A DNA stretch of 64,000 nt from Persicaria tinctoria (GCA_037127255.1 JBANSL010000001.1:34959001-35023000); one strand, 5' to 3'. Positions 10,096 to 21,019 are shown, counted from the stretch's first letter. A program made the numbers and translations. Notes: generated by a model not told the origin, from the sequence alone.

Positions 10096-10590
10096 GTGTT
10101 CAGTATTTGTGCTCTTGATGCGTGTTTTGTGTTCTTCCTGATTTTTAACTCAATCAGTAGCTCAGATGCTTCAGCTTGTGCTATCGTAGTATCGTCAGTA
10201 ACATTCAATTTCTTTTATACATCCCTTACTTTCCTGGAAAATACAACAACATTTGCAGTTCTTGCACTTCTTCCAAATTTGTCTGCACACCTTGATTCTC
10301 AGGGTAGTGTTGTATGCCCGAGAGATGGCCTAATCTTAATATTCAATGCTGGTAATCAAGATCATGTTGCTTCTTGGTATGTAAGAAAGGTATCGAATCT
10401 CTTTTCTTCATCCTGCTATGAAGTTGAGCACCTTGAAGAGATTCTGTTATGTGTGTCTTCTGTGTTGGGCTTCATTCAGATGGTGCATTTACCTTGTGTT
10501 TTGCAACCCATATGGAAAGCAAATCAAACCACAATGAAGTTATTCACTTCAACTTATTTTAACTTTTACTTGTCTGAGTTGTACTCATGA
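10096..10590 (+). CDS. Unrecognised 164-residue open frame in CACTA-1
   Basis: The open frame starts at a Met and has a hydrophobic N-terminal half (IFNSISSSDASACAIVVSSV) followed by a more exon-like section (CPRDGLILIFNAGNQDHVAS). I recognise no family. The exon-like section, about 10290-10390, ends at an AAG|GTATC splice-like donor, so it may be another captured exon read through into intron. Probably not a functional gene. Confidence 0.25.
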   Translation: MFSICALDACFVFFLIFNSISSSDASACAIVVSSVTFNFFYTSLTFLENTTTFAVLALLPNLSAHLDSQGSVVCPRDGLILIFNAGNQDHVASWYVRKVSNLFSSSCYEVEHLEEILLCVSSVLGFIQMVHLPCVLQPIWKANQTTMKLFTSTYFNFYLSELYS

Positions 10591-10639
10591 GTTTATTTAA
10601 ATGTGCCACTACTGACTAGCACCTAGGATAGGCTCATTC

Positions 10640-11236
10640 AAAAATCTTGATAAGGTTATCCGACGAAGTGGTAAGGCAAGTGGCTAGTATCTTACAAAAC
10701 TTCTAAAGCTCTTTGGGATGCTTTAGAGTCACTGTTTTTGGTTAAATCTATGCCTAGTTGTATATCTTTGTTGTGTAGATTGTTTACCTTCAAAGATGAA
10801 TGTGAATCAATCCTTGCATGGTAACTTTGATAAATTTCTGAAAATGACTAAAGATCTGGAAAGGTGTGATGACAAAATCATGGATTCTCATCTTGCTATT
10901 CGTTTGTTAAATTCCTTATCTGCTGAGTTTGATAATTCTATTGAGGAAGGAAACAAGCTTGTACAGTTGAAAAAGGAGACTGCAAGAGGTGAAACAGAGG
11001 AGGAGTTGCACGTTGCTTAGTCAGAAAAAGGCTCTAAAATGCAATTATCTACTGCTGAAAGTGAAGTATCTGTCAGGCTGAAAAATGTTATTGCTGTTCT
11101 TTTTTGGGCTGTTATTGCTGTTGTGAAAAGCCCAACTGTAGCTGCTGTAGGAGTGCAGAAAAATGTTGTTTGTGTTGAGAAAGAAATGCACAAAACTGAC
11201 CATCAAGAAGAAAACAAAGCCACACTCACACATTAG
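10640..11236 (+). pseudogene. Copia gag remnant inside CACTA-1
   Basis: Broken reading of a copia gag (UBN2 type): SKALWDALESLF, then LLCRLFTFKMNVNQSLHG, then LERCDDKIMDSHLAIRLLNSL, with stops and frame changes. It is related to the minus-strand gag of Copia-3 at 53446-54500, which has LCRIFTFKMDVSVSLDD and LERCDDKI at the same places. No LTRs seen here, so it is a fragment carried within the transposon. Confidence 0.65.
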
Positions 11237-11700
11237 AAGGGCAAGAAAAACAAGTGGTAAAGGTTAACTCTTCCCCTAATCCTTGTGTCTCTCCTTTGGT
11301 CCATGCTCTTCCTTCTCATAAATCTGATTTTCTATTAGTTAGAGAAGTACCAATAAGATTGCACTCTGCTGATGGTTGCGATGTGTTTGTTGATGCTTAA
11401 ATGGACTGTGTTGACCTTGTACTTCTCTTTATTTCTACCAGGCAAACTTGACCAAAACAGCAGCTATGAATTATTTACATGAAGCTAGAATTCAGTGGAG
11501 AGTAGCACTTCGAGTCCCGATATTTGATGGTTTCATCTGTTTTTTCTTAGTTTGCATCCTAGGAAATGACATGGCCGGGAAATGTAATTTCTTGATAATG
11601 TGTAAAGGGTTTAAGAGATGCAACAGTGTAATTTGATGGTGGAATTCAGAGCTAGCACCTGTGATTATAAATGAAAAACGTAGTTCTTTCATAGCTTGAA
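11237..11700. other. CACTA-1 interior, no gene
   Basis: Continuation of decayed retrotransposon-like sequence and AT-rich DNA; no supported coding region. Confidence 0.5.
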
Positions 11701-12464
11701 ATCAAACTATTATATAAAAACGGATGCTACTATTATTATAGACATCGTCTAATTAACCTAAATCAATATTTAACATATATTTTTACATTAAAACGATAAT
11801 ATAAACTGATGTATGTTGATAACAATAACATCATTATAAAAATATGAAATGATGTTGAATAATACAAAAACATCTGTTTTTCATAAATAAATTAATGTTA
11901 ATAGTAATAACAACATTGTTTATATACAGAAACTATATTGTGCATTACTTTAAAATAATATAATATCACACATTATAAATATAAAATTAATATACACCAA
12001 ATGAACAATATAAGAACGATGTCTATGCCATATTCATACATCGGTTATGTATATATTTCATGTCGAAGTTTATTTTAAAAACATATAAAATCAAAATATA
12101 TATATATGAAATTAATATACATTCAATCAATATAATAAAAAAAGATGTCTATTTTAATTTAAGACATTGATTTTTTTTAAAATAGTGATGTAAATGTCAA
12201 ATTTTGGCTTGGTATGAACATCTTCAAAAAATTATAAATGAAAAATAACGAGGGTTTAACAACAAGTGAATATGTTATAAATAAAATTGAACGGTTGATT
12301 TATATCTATATTCAAAATAAAATAGATGTTTTAACCAAGAGAAGACATCTGCTTAAAACAGATGTGAAAAGTTTTGATCTTTTACTACACGCACATAGAG
12401 ATCGGAAATTTTTTTGAAAGACATCTGTTAACAACAGATGTCTAATTGCAGTTTTCTAGTAGTG
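11700..12464. repeat. CACTA-1 right subterminal region
   Basis: AT-rich with many degenerate GACATCG/GATGTC words (for example near 11740, 12020, 12345 and 12420-12445), several as inverted pairs (ACATCTG ... CAGATGT). Matches the left subterminal zone. Confidence 0.6.
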
Positions 12465-12467
12465 TGA

Positions 12468-13159
12468 AAGTTACATTATGGAGTTATTATATGGTTGTTG
12501 TGTTGTTATTATCATTATTGGAGTTTGGCGGGAAATTGTTTGAAAAATACATGGAAAATTTAATGAGTGAAAGAAAATCTAATCACCTCAGGAGATAATG
12601 GTAGATCGACCCTGCTCGCTGAGATAATAGTTTGGCGAGATGGGATACATTGCGAGGAGTCCGACGCACTAAGTATCTGGGGCCATTCATGACACCCATG
12701 TTTGGGACTCGCGAGAAGGCAGTGCTGAGGTTAGACAGGTAAAATCATTATTATTGAAAAAAGCATTATGGAAGGTGATGAATCAAAGGAAGAAGGGATG
12801 TGGTTAAGAAAGTTTGGAAATAATTCATTTTCCCGGATCGTTAGCACCACATTGCCCAAAAAATGCTCACCTTTAGCCTTTTACCAATCTACTCCTTTTT
12901 TGAGCTTAAATTAAAGTCCTCTTGATTTTCAATGCTTTGTCACGAATGAATGTTTTGCATAACCCTCCTTTTATGAGTAGATGTTGCTTTTGTATAATGG
13001 CACATGCATGGATCTGTGACACTAGTACCTTTTCGAGGATGGTAATTGATTGCAGGGTTATATGGCAATGAATCTGATATGTTGAGAGTTTTGATTTCTT
13101 TCCCTGAATGACAAATAAAGGTATTGCTTGAGGACAAGCAAGCTTAATTATGGGGTGTT
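12468..13159 (+). other. G1 3' internal region, part 2, with polypurine tract
   Basis: Resumes G1 after CACTA-1. Non-coding. It ends TTGAGGACAAGCAAGCTTAA then TTATGGGGTGT directly before the LTR; this GAGGACAAGCAA plus G-run layout is the usual 3' end of Athila-like elements and marks the plus-strand primer site. Confidence 0.65.
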
Positions 13160-13553
13160 TGTTGTGAGCCTAATTTGCCATGTTTTACACTTACTTTTAT
13201 ATCGTTTTCTGCATACATTTCATGCATTTGGGTTAGAATAATACATAAATTGTGTAGTTTATGTTTATTTGCAATATATGGAGGTCTACACAAGTTTTTG
13301 TTATATTTCGCAGAAATCGGACGCACTTTGGAGCTTAAAGGAAACTCATGGAGAGGCTAAAAATGGTGCAGCTGGAGAAAACGCCATTTTTCAGTTCACC
13401 ATTCTTCGTTCTGAATCAAGCTTTGATGTCCTCATGAGAGTTGTAGCCCTCGGAAAGAGCTTTCCAATGCATGGTCATATGCGTCAATCCGACGAACGAG
13501 GACTCAGGAAAGTGCGTTTCAAGAACAGAGCAGAAAGCTGAGAGAACTTTACT

Positions 13554-13925
13554 CGATCTCAAGTACACTTACTCGATCTCGACAAAGGCTGTCCAAGCAC
13601 ACCTGGTCGAGCAGAGCTGATCGAGGACACTGAGTCAGAGACAACCCGACTCCGGAAGCCAACTCGATCTCGAGTAACTCTTGTCGAGATCGACCCCACT
13701 TCGACCCCATGTCTGGAGTCGACGAGTTGTGCCAAGTCGAGAAGCCGAAGACGGAGAAGCCGAGCACCACCTATACTCGATCTCGAGGAGGCTTGGTCGA
13801 GATCGAGGAGCCCGGAGCCAAGATCCGAGCTTGTCGAGTAGAGCAACTCGAGACGTCCAGCCAGCCATGGTCGACGACAAATCCTACTCGATGTCGAGGA
13901 GCCCTGGTCGAGATCGACGAGCCGT
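13554..13925. repeat. TCGA-decamer cluster, G1 3' LTR U3
   Basis: Copy of the 568-945 cluster. Decamers are at the same relative positions, and only a few have mutated since insertion. Confidence 0.8.
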
Positions 13926-14093
13926 GTCCGGGAGCGCGTTACGCGGTTTGACTATCCTACTCGGTTTGGGAATCCTTGGGGCCGAAGGAAGCCAAGTCTA
14001 TCCGAAATCTATCAAATTCTATCCATGGAGAGAAGACTTACCTATTTAGATTTATTTTTCCCTTTTAGATTTAATTCCTAAATTACATTTATT

Positions 14094-15067
14094 GTGCTGG
14101 TGGACAACTCTAGAGATGGATTGACTCGCAGACTTGAAAGATGGAGAAGTGTGTTGGAGTCGAAGGGTTTCAGACCGAGTATGTCCAGTTCTGCTTTGGA
14201 AAGGGCAGAGATACAGGGGATTCGGTTTTATTGGGGGAAGAGCTAGTCCCCAGAAAAGAGTTTTTCAGGTACCTTGGTTCGTTCGTTCAAAGCAATGGGG
14301 GTATAAACAGGGACTTCGATCATCGAATTCAAGCGGGTTGGCTAAGATGGAGAAGAGCGTCGGGAGTGTTATGTGATAGAAAAGTTCCGGCAAAACAAAC
14401 GGGAAATTCTACAGGATGGTTGTTAGACCGACTATTCTGTACGGCTCGGAATGTTGGCCGACAACTAAAGCTCAAGAGCATAAGCTTTCAGTGGCTGAGA
14501 TGAGAATGATGCGCTGGATGAGTGGACACACAAGACTTGACAAAATCATAAATGAGGAAATCAGGAGCAAGGTTAGAGTGGCGAGTATAGTGGACAAGCT
14601 GCGGGAGGGCAGATTGCGTTGGTTTGGACACGTATGCAAGAGACCGTCTTCGGCCCCGGTTCGCATGTGCGAGAGTGTGGATCTCGGAGTTATTTGTAGA
14701 GAGAGAGGTAGACCTCGGAAGAGCTGGTTGGAGGTTATTCGTAAGGATCTTAACCTTCTAAATCTGTCGAAAGATCTCACTTCAGATAGGGACCACTGGA
14801 GGCGGTGCAATCAGGTTGCGGAGGGATAGTGTCTCATGCTATTATGTTTGGCCTTTTGCCCTTGCGTCTTTTTACCTTTCCCTTGCTTCGTCTATGTTTA
14901 GGCTTCCTTTGTATGAGTCTTGCTCGCCCATAATTCTAGTTTTCTATTATTCAGGGTCTTTCGGAAACACTCTCTCGACTTGTTCGGGGAATGAGTGCGT
15001 ACATCCTGACCCCCCAGACCCTGCTTTGGCGGGATATATTGGGTAGTTTTTGTTGTTGTTGTTGTTG
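14094..15067 (+). mobile_element. 5'-truncated RTE-type LINE in G1 3' LTR
   Basis: Interrupts the LTR between CATTTATT and TATCTTTTAAGC. The 3' end is a (TTG)n tail (about 15047-15067), usual for plant RTE elements. Only the C-terminal reverse-transcriptase region is present. No clear target duplication beyond a few bases. Confidence 0.82.
14100..14829 (+). pseudogene. RTE LINE reverse transcriptase, C-terminal part
   Basis: Spread over shifted frames. Recognisable blocks are ESKGFRPSM, FRYLGSFVQSNGGI, IQAGWLRWRRASGVLCDRKV, PTILYGSECWPTTKAQEHKL, VAEMRMMRWMSGHTRLDKI and DKLREGRLRWFGHVCKRP. These are the conserved reverse-transcriptase thumb and tail of plant RTE LINEs. The catalytic palm is absent because of 5' truncation, and at least two frame changes occur before 14416. 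The final open stretch 14416-14829 is intact. Confidence 0.82.
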
Positions 15068-15101
15068 TATCTTTTAAGCTTTTTAGAAAGGAATAGAAGG
15101 C

Positions 15102-15109
15102 TATAAATA
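15102..15109 (+). promoter_or_regulatory. TATA box of G1 3' LTR
   Basis: TATAAATA, the same context as 1174-1181. The LINE sits only ~35 bp upstream and separates the U3 decamers from it by about 1 kb. Confidence 0.65.
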
Positions 15110-15739
15110 AAGCCCTGGGGACTGGTTTTTCATTCATTCAATTCCAGACACAATTCCATTCAAGTAAGTAGGAGTAGGGAGAGAAAGTTTGTGGCAAGCA
15201 AGGTGGAAAGGCGAAAGCGGATTTGTCTTGTTGGTTGTAAGCTTTCTTTATTTAATTCAATGCAAGTTAGTTTCTTTTGTTATTTGATGTCTTTCTTGAT
15301 GATGAAGAGCGAGTAGTCCACCCACTTCTGGGGCTGGGGTGAGCCCGACGGTGGCCATGTGAGGTGATGCGGTAAAGGTCAGATCTTGTTATGCAATTCG
15401 TCTTCTATCCCTATGAGCATGATTCTTTTGCGAGAGTTGAAGGTGATCCTTGTTTGTATTATTGAAGAGAGAGTGATCTTAATGCAACTTTGATTAATTA
15501 TGTGAAAAGGGTTAGTAACAATTATGGTTTATGCGAAAGCCTCTATATGCCTATTTGTTAGTAACGAAAGTTATTTTGATGGAAAACATGATCTTTTATG
15601 CCTTTATGTGTTACTTTGCATGGTTATCGTTGTGGTGTTGATACCCTGGCTTTGGAAGTTCTTTATTATATTGGGTTTATTTCTGTCGAAATTCTGAAAT
15701 CTGTGTTCGAATCTGGAATTTATATTTTCTGTGTTTTAG

Positions 15740-15995
15740 TCGAGATAGAGGAGAGGCTTGTCGAGATCGAGTAGACCTTAGTCGTTCTCGAGTTGGCTTT
15801 TGTCTACGTCGAGTTGAGTTTCTGTTTATGTTTTCGATTTTGTAATTTTTGTTTCTGCTATTTCTTTTCGATCTCGAGTTATGCTTGTCGAGATCGAGTT
15901 GCCCTTGTCGGGTTTGCTGTCTGCTGTGATTTCTTAGTTTCTGTTGTCCAGTTCTGTTTGTCGATCTCGAGTAACAGCTTGTCGAGATCGAGTTG
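15740..15995. repeat. TCGA-decamer cluster, G1 3' LTR U5
   Basis: Copy of the 1808-2062 cluster, with pairs of TCGATCTCGA and TCGAGATCGA at 10-11 bp spacing. Confidence 0.8.
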
Positions 15996-16242
15996 GCTTC
16001 TGCCTTTGTTTTATTTCTTGCTTTCGTTTGTCTTTCTTTCTTTGTTCCTTTGTTTCTGTCTTCAGTTTGCTTTTCTGTGAGATTTACAGCTGCCTAGGAT
16101 CCGCTGACACGCTTCCTCGTGGATTCGATCATGACTTTCTCTTACTGCATTGGAGGAGTCTTGTAATTATTTGCGTGGGCCTAAATCTGGTTTGATCTAT
16201 TTTGTTATATTTCATACTTGACTTCCTCCTCACAACAGTTAT

Positions 16243-16608
16243 CTTCACAACAAGGGTGAACGTCTCATTGTAGTCAATCCCCTCTTTCTGTTTGAAGCCG
16301 CGGACTACCAAGCGTGCTTTGTAACGTTCAATTGAACCATCATCCTTGTGTTTAACTTTAAACACCCACCTACAACCAATTGGACGAGTACCCCTGGGCA
16401 AAGGAACAATCTCCCAATTTTTGTTCAATTCCAGGGCATGAAACTCATCCTTCATAGCAGCATCCCCGACTGTATACTTGCAAGCCTCATGGTAATTGTG
16501 TGACTCAGTACTCGGCTTGATGGGAGACAAGTGATCGACACCTAGTTGCAGTGTGGTAGTGATCGTGTAACAGCAAAGAGATGAGCAACTGTCAACATGA
16601 GCACACAC
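16243..16608 (-). pseudogene. Copia-1 reverse transcriptase, proximal part
   Basis: Minus strand reads FHALELNKNWEIVPLPRG, then IGCRWVFKVKHKDDGSIERY, then KARLVVRGFKQKEGIDYNET, the start of the copia RVT_2 domain. It stops at the G1 junction (VVKIT at 16243) and continues at 316 downward. Good conservation suggests that this part was young when G1 inserted. Confidence 0.87.
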
Positions 16609-17239
16609 ATAGTCTTGCAGATGTCGAGGTGGATGAACTTCCGTAGTTGATCGTCGAGGAGTAACATGAGTGGGAGTATGCAGAGGTTGGGAAGCAATGC
16701 TAGATGACGGATTGAAGGATGAGACAGGGGGAGGATCATCATGAACAATGAAAGGATTGAGAGGAAATAGATGCTCAGGAGAAGTGGCATCTTTGCAAGG
16801 AAATCGAATTTAAAAAAACACTGCATCTTTAGACGCTTCAATACGCCGAGTGTCAAGATTCAATACTTTGTAGCCCTTGTTCCCAACTGGATAGCCTAAG
16901 AAAACACAAGGAGTGTCTCGAGACATGAACTTATGCCTACCCTGCTTAAGTGTTGCGTAATAACACAGACTGCCAAAACTACGAAGCTCGGAATAATTGG
17001 TTTCCCGTTTGCAAAGAACCTCAAAGGGACTTACCTTGTAAAACTTTGCAAGGGAGTCGATTGATAATGTGAACTGATGTTAGAACAACATCCCCCCAAT
17101 ATTGAAGAGATATTTTCGATTGGAAAAGCAATGCTTAAGCTAACTCCAATATGTACCTCTCTTTGCGCTCCACGACTCCATTTTGTTGGGGAGTTGCAAC
17201 ACAAGACGTGTGGTGCAATACCCCTGTACTCTGCAAATA
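16609..17239 (-). pseudogene. Copia-1 integrase C-terminus and linker
   Basis: Frame-shifted remains of the integrase C-terminal part and the variable linker before reverse transcriptase. No single open frame spans it. Confidence 0.55.
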
Positions 17240-17770
17240 CTAAGAAGAGGCTCTACTCAACCCCAACTCTTGAGCATTGTTAGTGCCGATAGTACACACT
17301 TTACATTCAAATTTTGTCTCAGTCATTTTGACAAACATCTTGAGGACACCAAATGCGGTTCCTTTTTTAGCCACAAGATGCACCCAAGTAATTCGACTAA
17401 AATCATCAACAATGGTAACGAAATAACGATTCCCATTGTAGGTATGAACTTGAAATGGCCCCAATACATCAACATGTAACAGTTGGAAAGGCCTTGTAGT
17501 AGAAATATCACTCTTAGGAACTAACAAACGGTGTTGCATTGCTCTTGCACAAATGTCACAAGGAGACAAAGAAGCAATACCACTATCAGTAGGAAATAAA
17601 CGAGAAATTTTAGGACTAGGTAAATATCCAAGTCGAGAGTGCCATGTCTGAGCACTTATTGTTGTATCTGCTACTGTAACAGAAGAAAGATCCAACTCAA
17701 CCACTTTGGAATCAAGAAAATAAAGCCCTCTATCACATCTTCCAATTTTGAGAGGTCTTTGTCCGGGCAC
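17240..17770 (-). pseudogene. Copia-1 GAG-pre-integrase and integrase core
   Basis: Shows TWHSRLGYLPSPKISRL (first His of the HHCC zinc site), CDICARAMQHRL (its Cys pair), then FQLLHVDVLGPFQVHTYNGN with the first catalytic Asp, and VTIVDDFSRITWVHL. The second catalytic block, normally S/D-D-N, reads GTNNAQE, so the second catalytic Asp has become Asn (codon about 17282-17287). Cuts and joins element DNA in the family; inactive here. Confidence 0.82.
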
Positions 17771-17961
17771 ACTCTACAATAAGCACATATGAGGAGTGAA
17801 CAACACAGAACTCCTTGTATCTTTAATGAGTTGTCAAACAGATAGCATATTGCACTTGAAATAGGGGACATAAAGCACATTATGCAAGTGTAATCCATTT
17901 GTTAGCTTGACACTTGCCATGGTGTCAACAAGCAATGAAGCACCAGTTGCTAAAGTGACTA

Positions 17962-18400
17962 TCAATGGTTTCTTGATGGCCATTCGTGAAGAAAAAATGA
18001 AAGGTCGATAAACATATGGCTATTAGCTCTAGTGTCCAATATCCATGTGCGTAATCGAGAATCAACCGAAGCCATACATGCAAATCTAGCAAATTCAGTG
18101 CTCGTCCCTGTCAAAACATCTCTGGTGCGCTGATCAATGGTATTAAGCTTGTCCAGAAGTTGTGCATATTGAGCATGAGTGAGCTCAGGGACGATATAGG
18201 AGTTGGCCTCATCCGTGACTTGTGCAGCAACCTTCTTTCCACGAGTGGTCTTCTTTGGAAAACCATGGAGGAAATAGCATTTTTCCACCTAATGGTTTAT
18301 CTTCTTGCAATGAGTGCAGAACAGATTCGATTTCTTGGATTGAACATGTGCATCACCTTTCTTAGCTTCGACTTTGAAGACTGAGGTAGCATTAGCAGTT
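17962..18400 (-). pseudogene. Copia-1 gag C-terminal zinc knuckle and protease
   Basis: Minus strand gives CTHCKKINH-stop-VEKC, a CX2CX4HX4C nucleocapsid knuckle with a TAG inside it (about 18290), then the spacer MEKCYFLHGFPKK. The protease motif reads ILDTRANSHM at about 18045, where D-[ST]-G-A is expected, so the Gly after the catalytic Asp-Thr is Arg. Both changes point to decay. Confidence 0.72.
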
Positions 18401-18683
18401 GCACGGCCTGCACTCCTGTAGTCTTATTTCATCTTGAGAAATCAACGAGAAAACAAGAATCACATTTGGGAGAGGCTGCATCATCAAGATCGAGCCAGGA
18501 GCAGAGGTGTAATTGTCATTCAAACCTAATAGAAATTGCATCAACTTCTGTTCTTCTTGAAATTCAATGTTGTCTTGATCTGAACCACAAGAACATGGCT
18601 TCTGCTTCCTAATATTGTCAATTTCTTCCTAGAGCACTTTCAGTTTTTTGAAGTAAGCTGAGATCGGAGCAGATTGAACGATA

Positions 18684-19058
18684 TTAGATCTTACAACAAA
18701 TGGAACATTTGGGGACAATTAACATGTCCATAGCACGCCTCAAGCTCACCCCCAAATGGATCACGCTGCTTCGAATCTCTGGATCTAGACCGTTCAACAA
18801 CCAGGAGATAACTATATCATTGAACCTATCCCGGATCTTGGCCCTAGGATCTGCATCGTCAGGCCTGGGAAACATTCCGCCGATGAAACGGAATTTGTTC
18901 TTTGCGCTCAACGCGATCTTAGCTGACCCCCTCCATTTAGCGAAATTCTTGTCGTCGAACGTCACAGCAACAATCGAGAGTCCAGGATGATTGCTCAAGT
19001 GCAAAAACAACGGATATGTGTTTTCAATCACGAGCTTGTCTCCGGTTTTGGTTCCCAT
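18684..19058 (-). pseudogene. Copia-1 gag N-terminal part
   Basis: Starts MGTKTGDKLVIENTYPLFLH and continues with NHPGLSIVAVTFDDKNFAKW, ALSAKNKFRFIGG and FNDIVISWLLNGLDPEI. This is the conserved N-terminal gag block of many plant copia elements (Retrotran_gag_3 then UBN2). The Met lies ~90 bp after the primer binding site, as expected. The frame closes at 18684; the remainder to 18400 is shifted. Confidence 0.82.
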
Positions 19059-19146
19059 GGCGAATGATGAAGACGATGCAGAATCAGCGAAGGAGAAGGT
19101 TGAAAAGAGGAATTAAGTGCGGAAAATCAACAGAACAACAAACCTA

Positions 19147-19158
19147 GCTCAGATGCCA
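19147..19158 (-). other. Copia-1 primer binding site
   Basis: Minus strand TGGCATCTGAGC matches the plant copia tRNA-iMet site TGGTATCAGAGC at 10 of 12 positions and abuts the LTR. Confidence 0.7.
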
Positions 19159-19333
19159 TGGAAGATCTGAGAGATCGAGCTAGCTTGGAGCCATGGAAGA
19201 TCGGATGGAGAAAGGAAAATGGAGGGAAAACAATGAGAGGAAAATGTAATGTGTATTGATGGTGGCAATGATCAGCTAATCATTTATAAGGTATACACTG
19301 GGCTAGTGTTGAACGTCGTCGTCTTCCTCAACA
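19159..19333 (-). repeat. Copia-1 5' LTR
   Basis: 175 bp. Minus strand begins TGTTGAGGAAGACG and ends CAGATCTTCCA next to the primer binding site. It has a CTTATAAATGA TATA-like segment. Confidence 0.72.
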
Positions 19334-19751
19334 ATTATTGGATCATTGATAGGTCCTGCTAATGCAATGAGTTTACTACTGTGGAAAATATGAAATGAAC
19401 ATCTCACATTGGTTATAAAAGGAATCCAAGCTTGCATATATAAGTTAGTAGACTACTTCTTCTAATTGGTTTTAGGATAGAACCCACTGTCTTGTGTGAT
19501 TGTCTTGGTTAGCACATGTAGCACTCGAAAATTATATATCAAGAACAAAGAAGGGGTTGTACATCATTACCAAGTCAATAGATAAAAGTTAAAGAGATAA
19601 TAATCAAAACATGTTGATATTAGGATATATGATAGAATGATAGAATATGGAGAATAAGAAAAATAGGGTCATGTTAGGTAAATAAGGATAGAAGGATAAA
19701 AGTTAAGCCTGCTAAGTGAATTAGGATATATGAAGAGCTAAAGTTTAAGTA
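19334..19751. other. Spacer between Copia-1 and Copia-2, possible LTR remnant
   Basis: No gene. 19390-19500 (CACATTGGTTATAAAAGG ... TTGGTTTTAGGATAGAACCC) has the wording of common plant copia LTRs and may be a relic. The remainder is AT-rich with short GGATATATGA-like repeats. Confidence 0.4.
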
Positions 19752-19996
19752 TATAAGGATATATTGTTGCACTTCTTTATATTACTAGCCACATTTTGTA
19801 ATTACTGAAATAAGCAGGCTAAACGGTGTCGTTTTCTTCTGTATTAGCTAGTATAAACAAGCTCCTCCCTCCTCACTTGCATTTGATTGATTTTGTTGTA
19901 ACAAACAGTTTTCTGTTACTTGGAAGAAACTCTCTATTTTCCTCCATTTTCTCGGTTTTCTTCGAACTTTGAATTCATCAATTTGACTAGTTTACA
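19752..19996 (+). repeat. Copia-2 5' LTR
   Basis: 245 bp, TATAAGGATATATTG ... AGTTTACA; about 90% like the 3' copy by eye. Contains GTATAAACAAGC as a possible TATA region. Confidence 0.85.
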
Positions 19997-20008
19997 TTGT
20001 ATCAGAGC
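19997..20008 (+). other. Copia-2 primer binding site
   Basis: TTGTATCAGAGC, 11 of 12 to the tRNA-iMet site. Confidence 0.8.
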
Positions 20009-20071
20009 GTCGGGCGATCCTCTGATCTTCTGGTTTTCCATCGCCTTCTTCGTGTGTAATGTATTTGACTC

Positions 20072-21019
20072 ATGGCTGCAAACAATATCCTCAATCATCG
20101 CGGGAATGATGGTGCTCATGGAGTTTCAAATGAGAATAGCAATGATTCCTTTCTAATAGCGATCATCCAGGTGTGACGCTTGTTGCCAGTGCATAAACTG
20201 GTTCAAATTTCTCCAGTTGGAGCAGGGGAATCAAAATTTCTTTGGGCACGAAACTTAAGCTAGGGTTTATAACTGGTTCTTGCGTGAAACCTATCGAGGA
20301 TCCTAACTATCATAGATGGATTAGATGTGATTGCATGGTCATGAACTGGATAATCAATTCTATGAAAGGTGAGCTAGATTTCTGAAAATTTCATGTATGT
20401 TAGATCTGCGAATGAGCTTTGGGATGAAATTGTTGAAATATTTGCGGAATCGAATGCACCGCTTATCTTTCAGGTCAAGAAGCATGTTTGCAACCTACAA
20501 CAAGAGAATTTGTCTACTGCTGTGTATTTTAGCTAGATGAAAAGACTCTGTGATGAGATCCAGCTTCTTGAAGGTTTACCGACTTGCACTTGTGGTGCTT
20601 TTTCTAGACGCAGTTGTAGGTTGCACAAGAAAATGATTGATCGTGATCAAAAGAATAAGTTCATCGAGTTCTTTATGGGGCTTAATGATGGATTTGAGAA
20701 TTTACGCAGCAATATCTTGTCAACTAATCCTTTGACTACCTTGAATAAGGTTTACCAAATGACGATGCAGGCTGAGAGAGGAAACAAAGGATCTAGTTCC
20801 TCTCGTACTACTGTTGATGATAGCACTGCTTTGGTTGTGAATAGATCTTCATCCTCAGCAAATAATAGATCAAGGGGTCTTGCTGACAAGCCTAACCTTC
20901 CTAGAAGGAAGGATTATAAGAAGGCTAGCTTTGAAAGGCATTGCAGTTATTGCAATGAACGTGGCCACATGAAGGAGACTTGTTTCAAGCTTGTTGGCTA
21001 TCCTAATTGGTATACATGA
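20072..21019 (+). pseudogene. Copia-2 gag
   Basis: Met at 20072 begins MAANNILNHRGNDGAHGVSN. Stops and frame breaks between 20170 and 20540. Then comes an open stretch with a degenerate gag helix region (FFMGLNDGFENLRSNILSTN) and a zinc knuckle, CSYCNERGHMKETC (20942-20983), followed by FKLVGYPNWY, a phrase common to this copia group. The knuckle residues are intact, although the frame is not. Confidence 0.82.

Larger units (their letters stand above)
6558..12464. mobile_element. CACTA-1: CACTA (En/Spm) transposon with captured gene pieces
   Basis: The right end, read inward, is CACTACTAGAAAACTGCAAT. The left end is its decayed counterpart CAGTACTAGAATTATGCAAT. The 3-bp duplication TGA flanks it (6555-6557, 12465-12467). 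Subterminal zones are full of short GACATCTG/CAGATGTC repeats on both strands, typical of transposase-binding sites of the family. I see no transposase, so it is non-autonomous. It carries a GC-rich promoter-like block, two CCT8 exons and a copia gag remnant. The left terminal CACTA reads CAGTA, so it is probably immobile. Confidence 0.85.
317..16237 (+). mobile_element. G1: Athila-like Ty3/gypsy non-autonomous (TR-GAG type) element
   Basis: Bounded by long LTRs (317-2307 and 13160-16237) and a 5-bp duplication GTTAT (312-316, 16238-16242). The internal region has a tRNA-Asp primer binding site, gag with a CCHC zinc knuckle, an aspartic protease and a 3' remnant, but no reverse transcriptase, RNase H or integrase core. 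Gag and primer binding site resemble the Athila lineage. Two later insertions sit inside it: CACTA-1 (6558-12464) and an RTE LINE within the 3' LTR (about 14094-15067). The 5' LTR lacks its first ~137 bp relative to the 3' LTR. It would have needed an autonomous partner for replication. Confidence 0.9.
13160..16237 (+). repeat. G1 3' LTR, with LINE insertion
   Basis: Begins TGTTGTGAG and ends CTCACAACA, a perfect 9-bp terminal inverted repeat. Without the ~975-bp LINE it is ~2.1 kb. It retains the U3 decamer cluster (about 13555-13925) and the U5 cluster (about 15740-15995). One copy in U3 has lost the second CpG (TCGATCTCAA, 13554). Compared with the 5' LTR there are few substitutions plus a ~36-bp deletion near 15087, so the insertion is not very old. 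Confidence 0.9.
1..19333 (-). mobile_element. Copia-1: Ty1/copia retrotransposon, interrupted by G1 and cut by the left window edge
   Basis: A copia element read on the minus strand. In element order it has a 175-bp 5' LTR (19159-19333), a tRNA-iMet-like primer binding site, gag, a zinc knuckle, protease, integrase and the start of reverse transcriptase (16243-16608). The reverse transcriptase resumes at 316-1 after the 15.9-kb insertion of G1. The two halves join in reading sense across GTTAT, which is duplicated at 312-316 and 16238-16242. The rest of the polymerase and the 3' LTR lie beyond the left edge. Stops and substitutions show that it is dead. Confidence 0.9.

Noticed and set aside
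10096..10590. Confident functional gene in CACTA-1
   Set aside because: The N-terminal half looks like intron read-through and no family was recognised; kept only as a low-confidence open frame.
6558..12464. CACTA-1 transposase
   Set aside because: No TNPA/TNPD-like or DDE block could be found on either strand.
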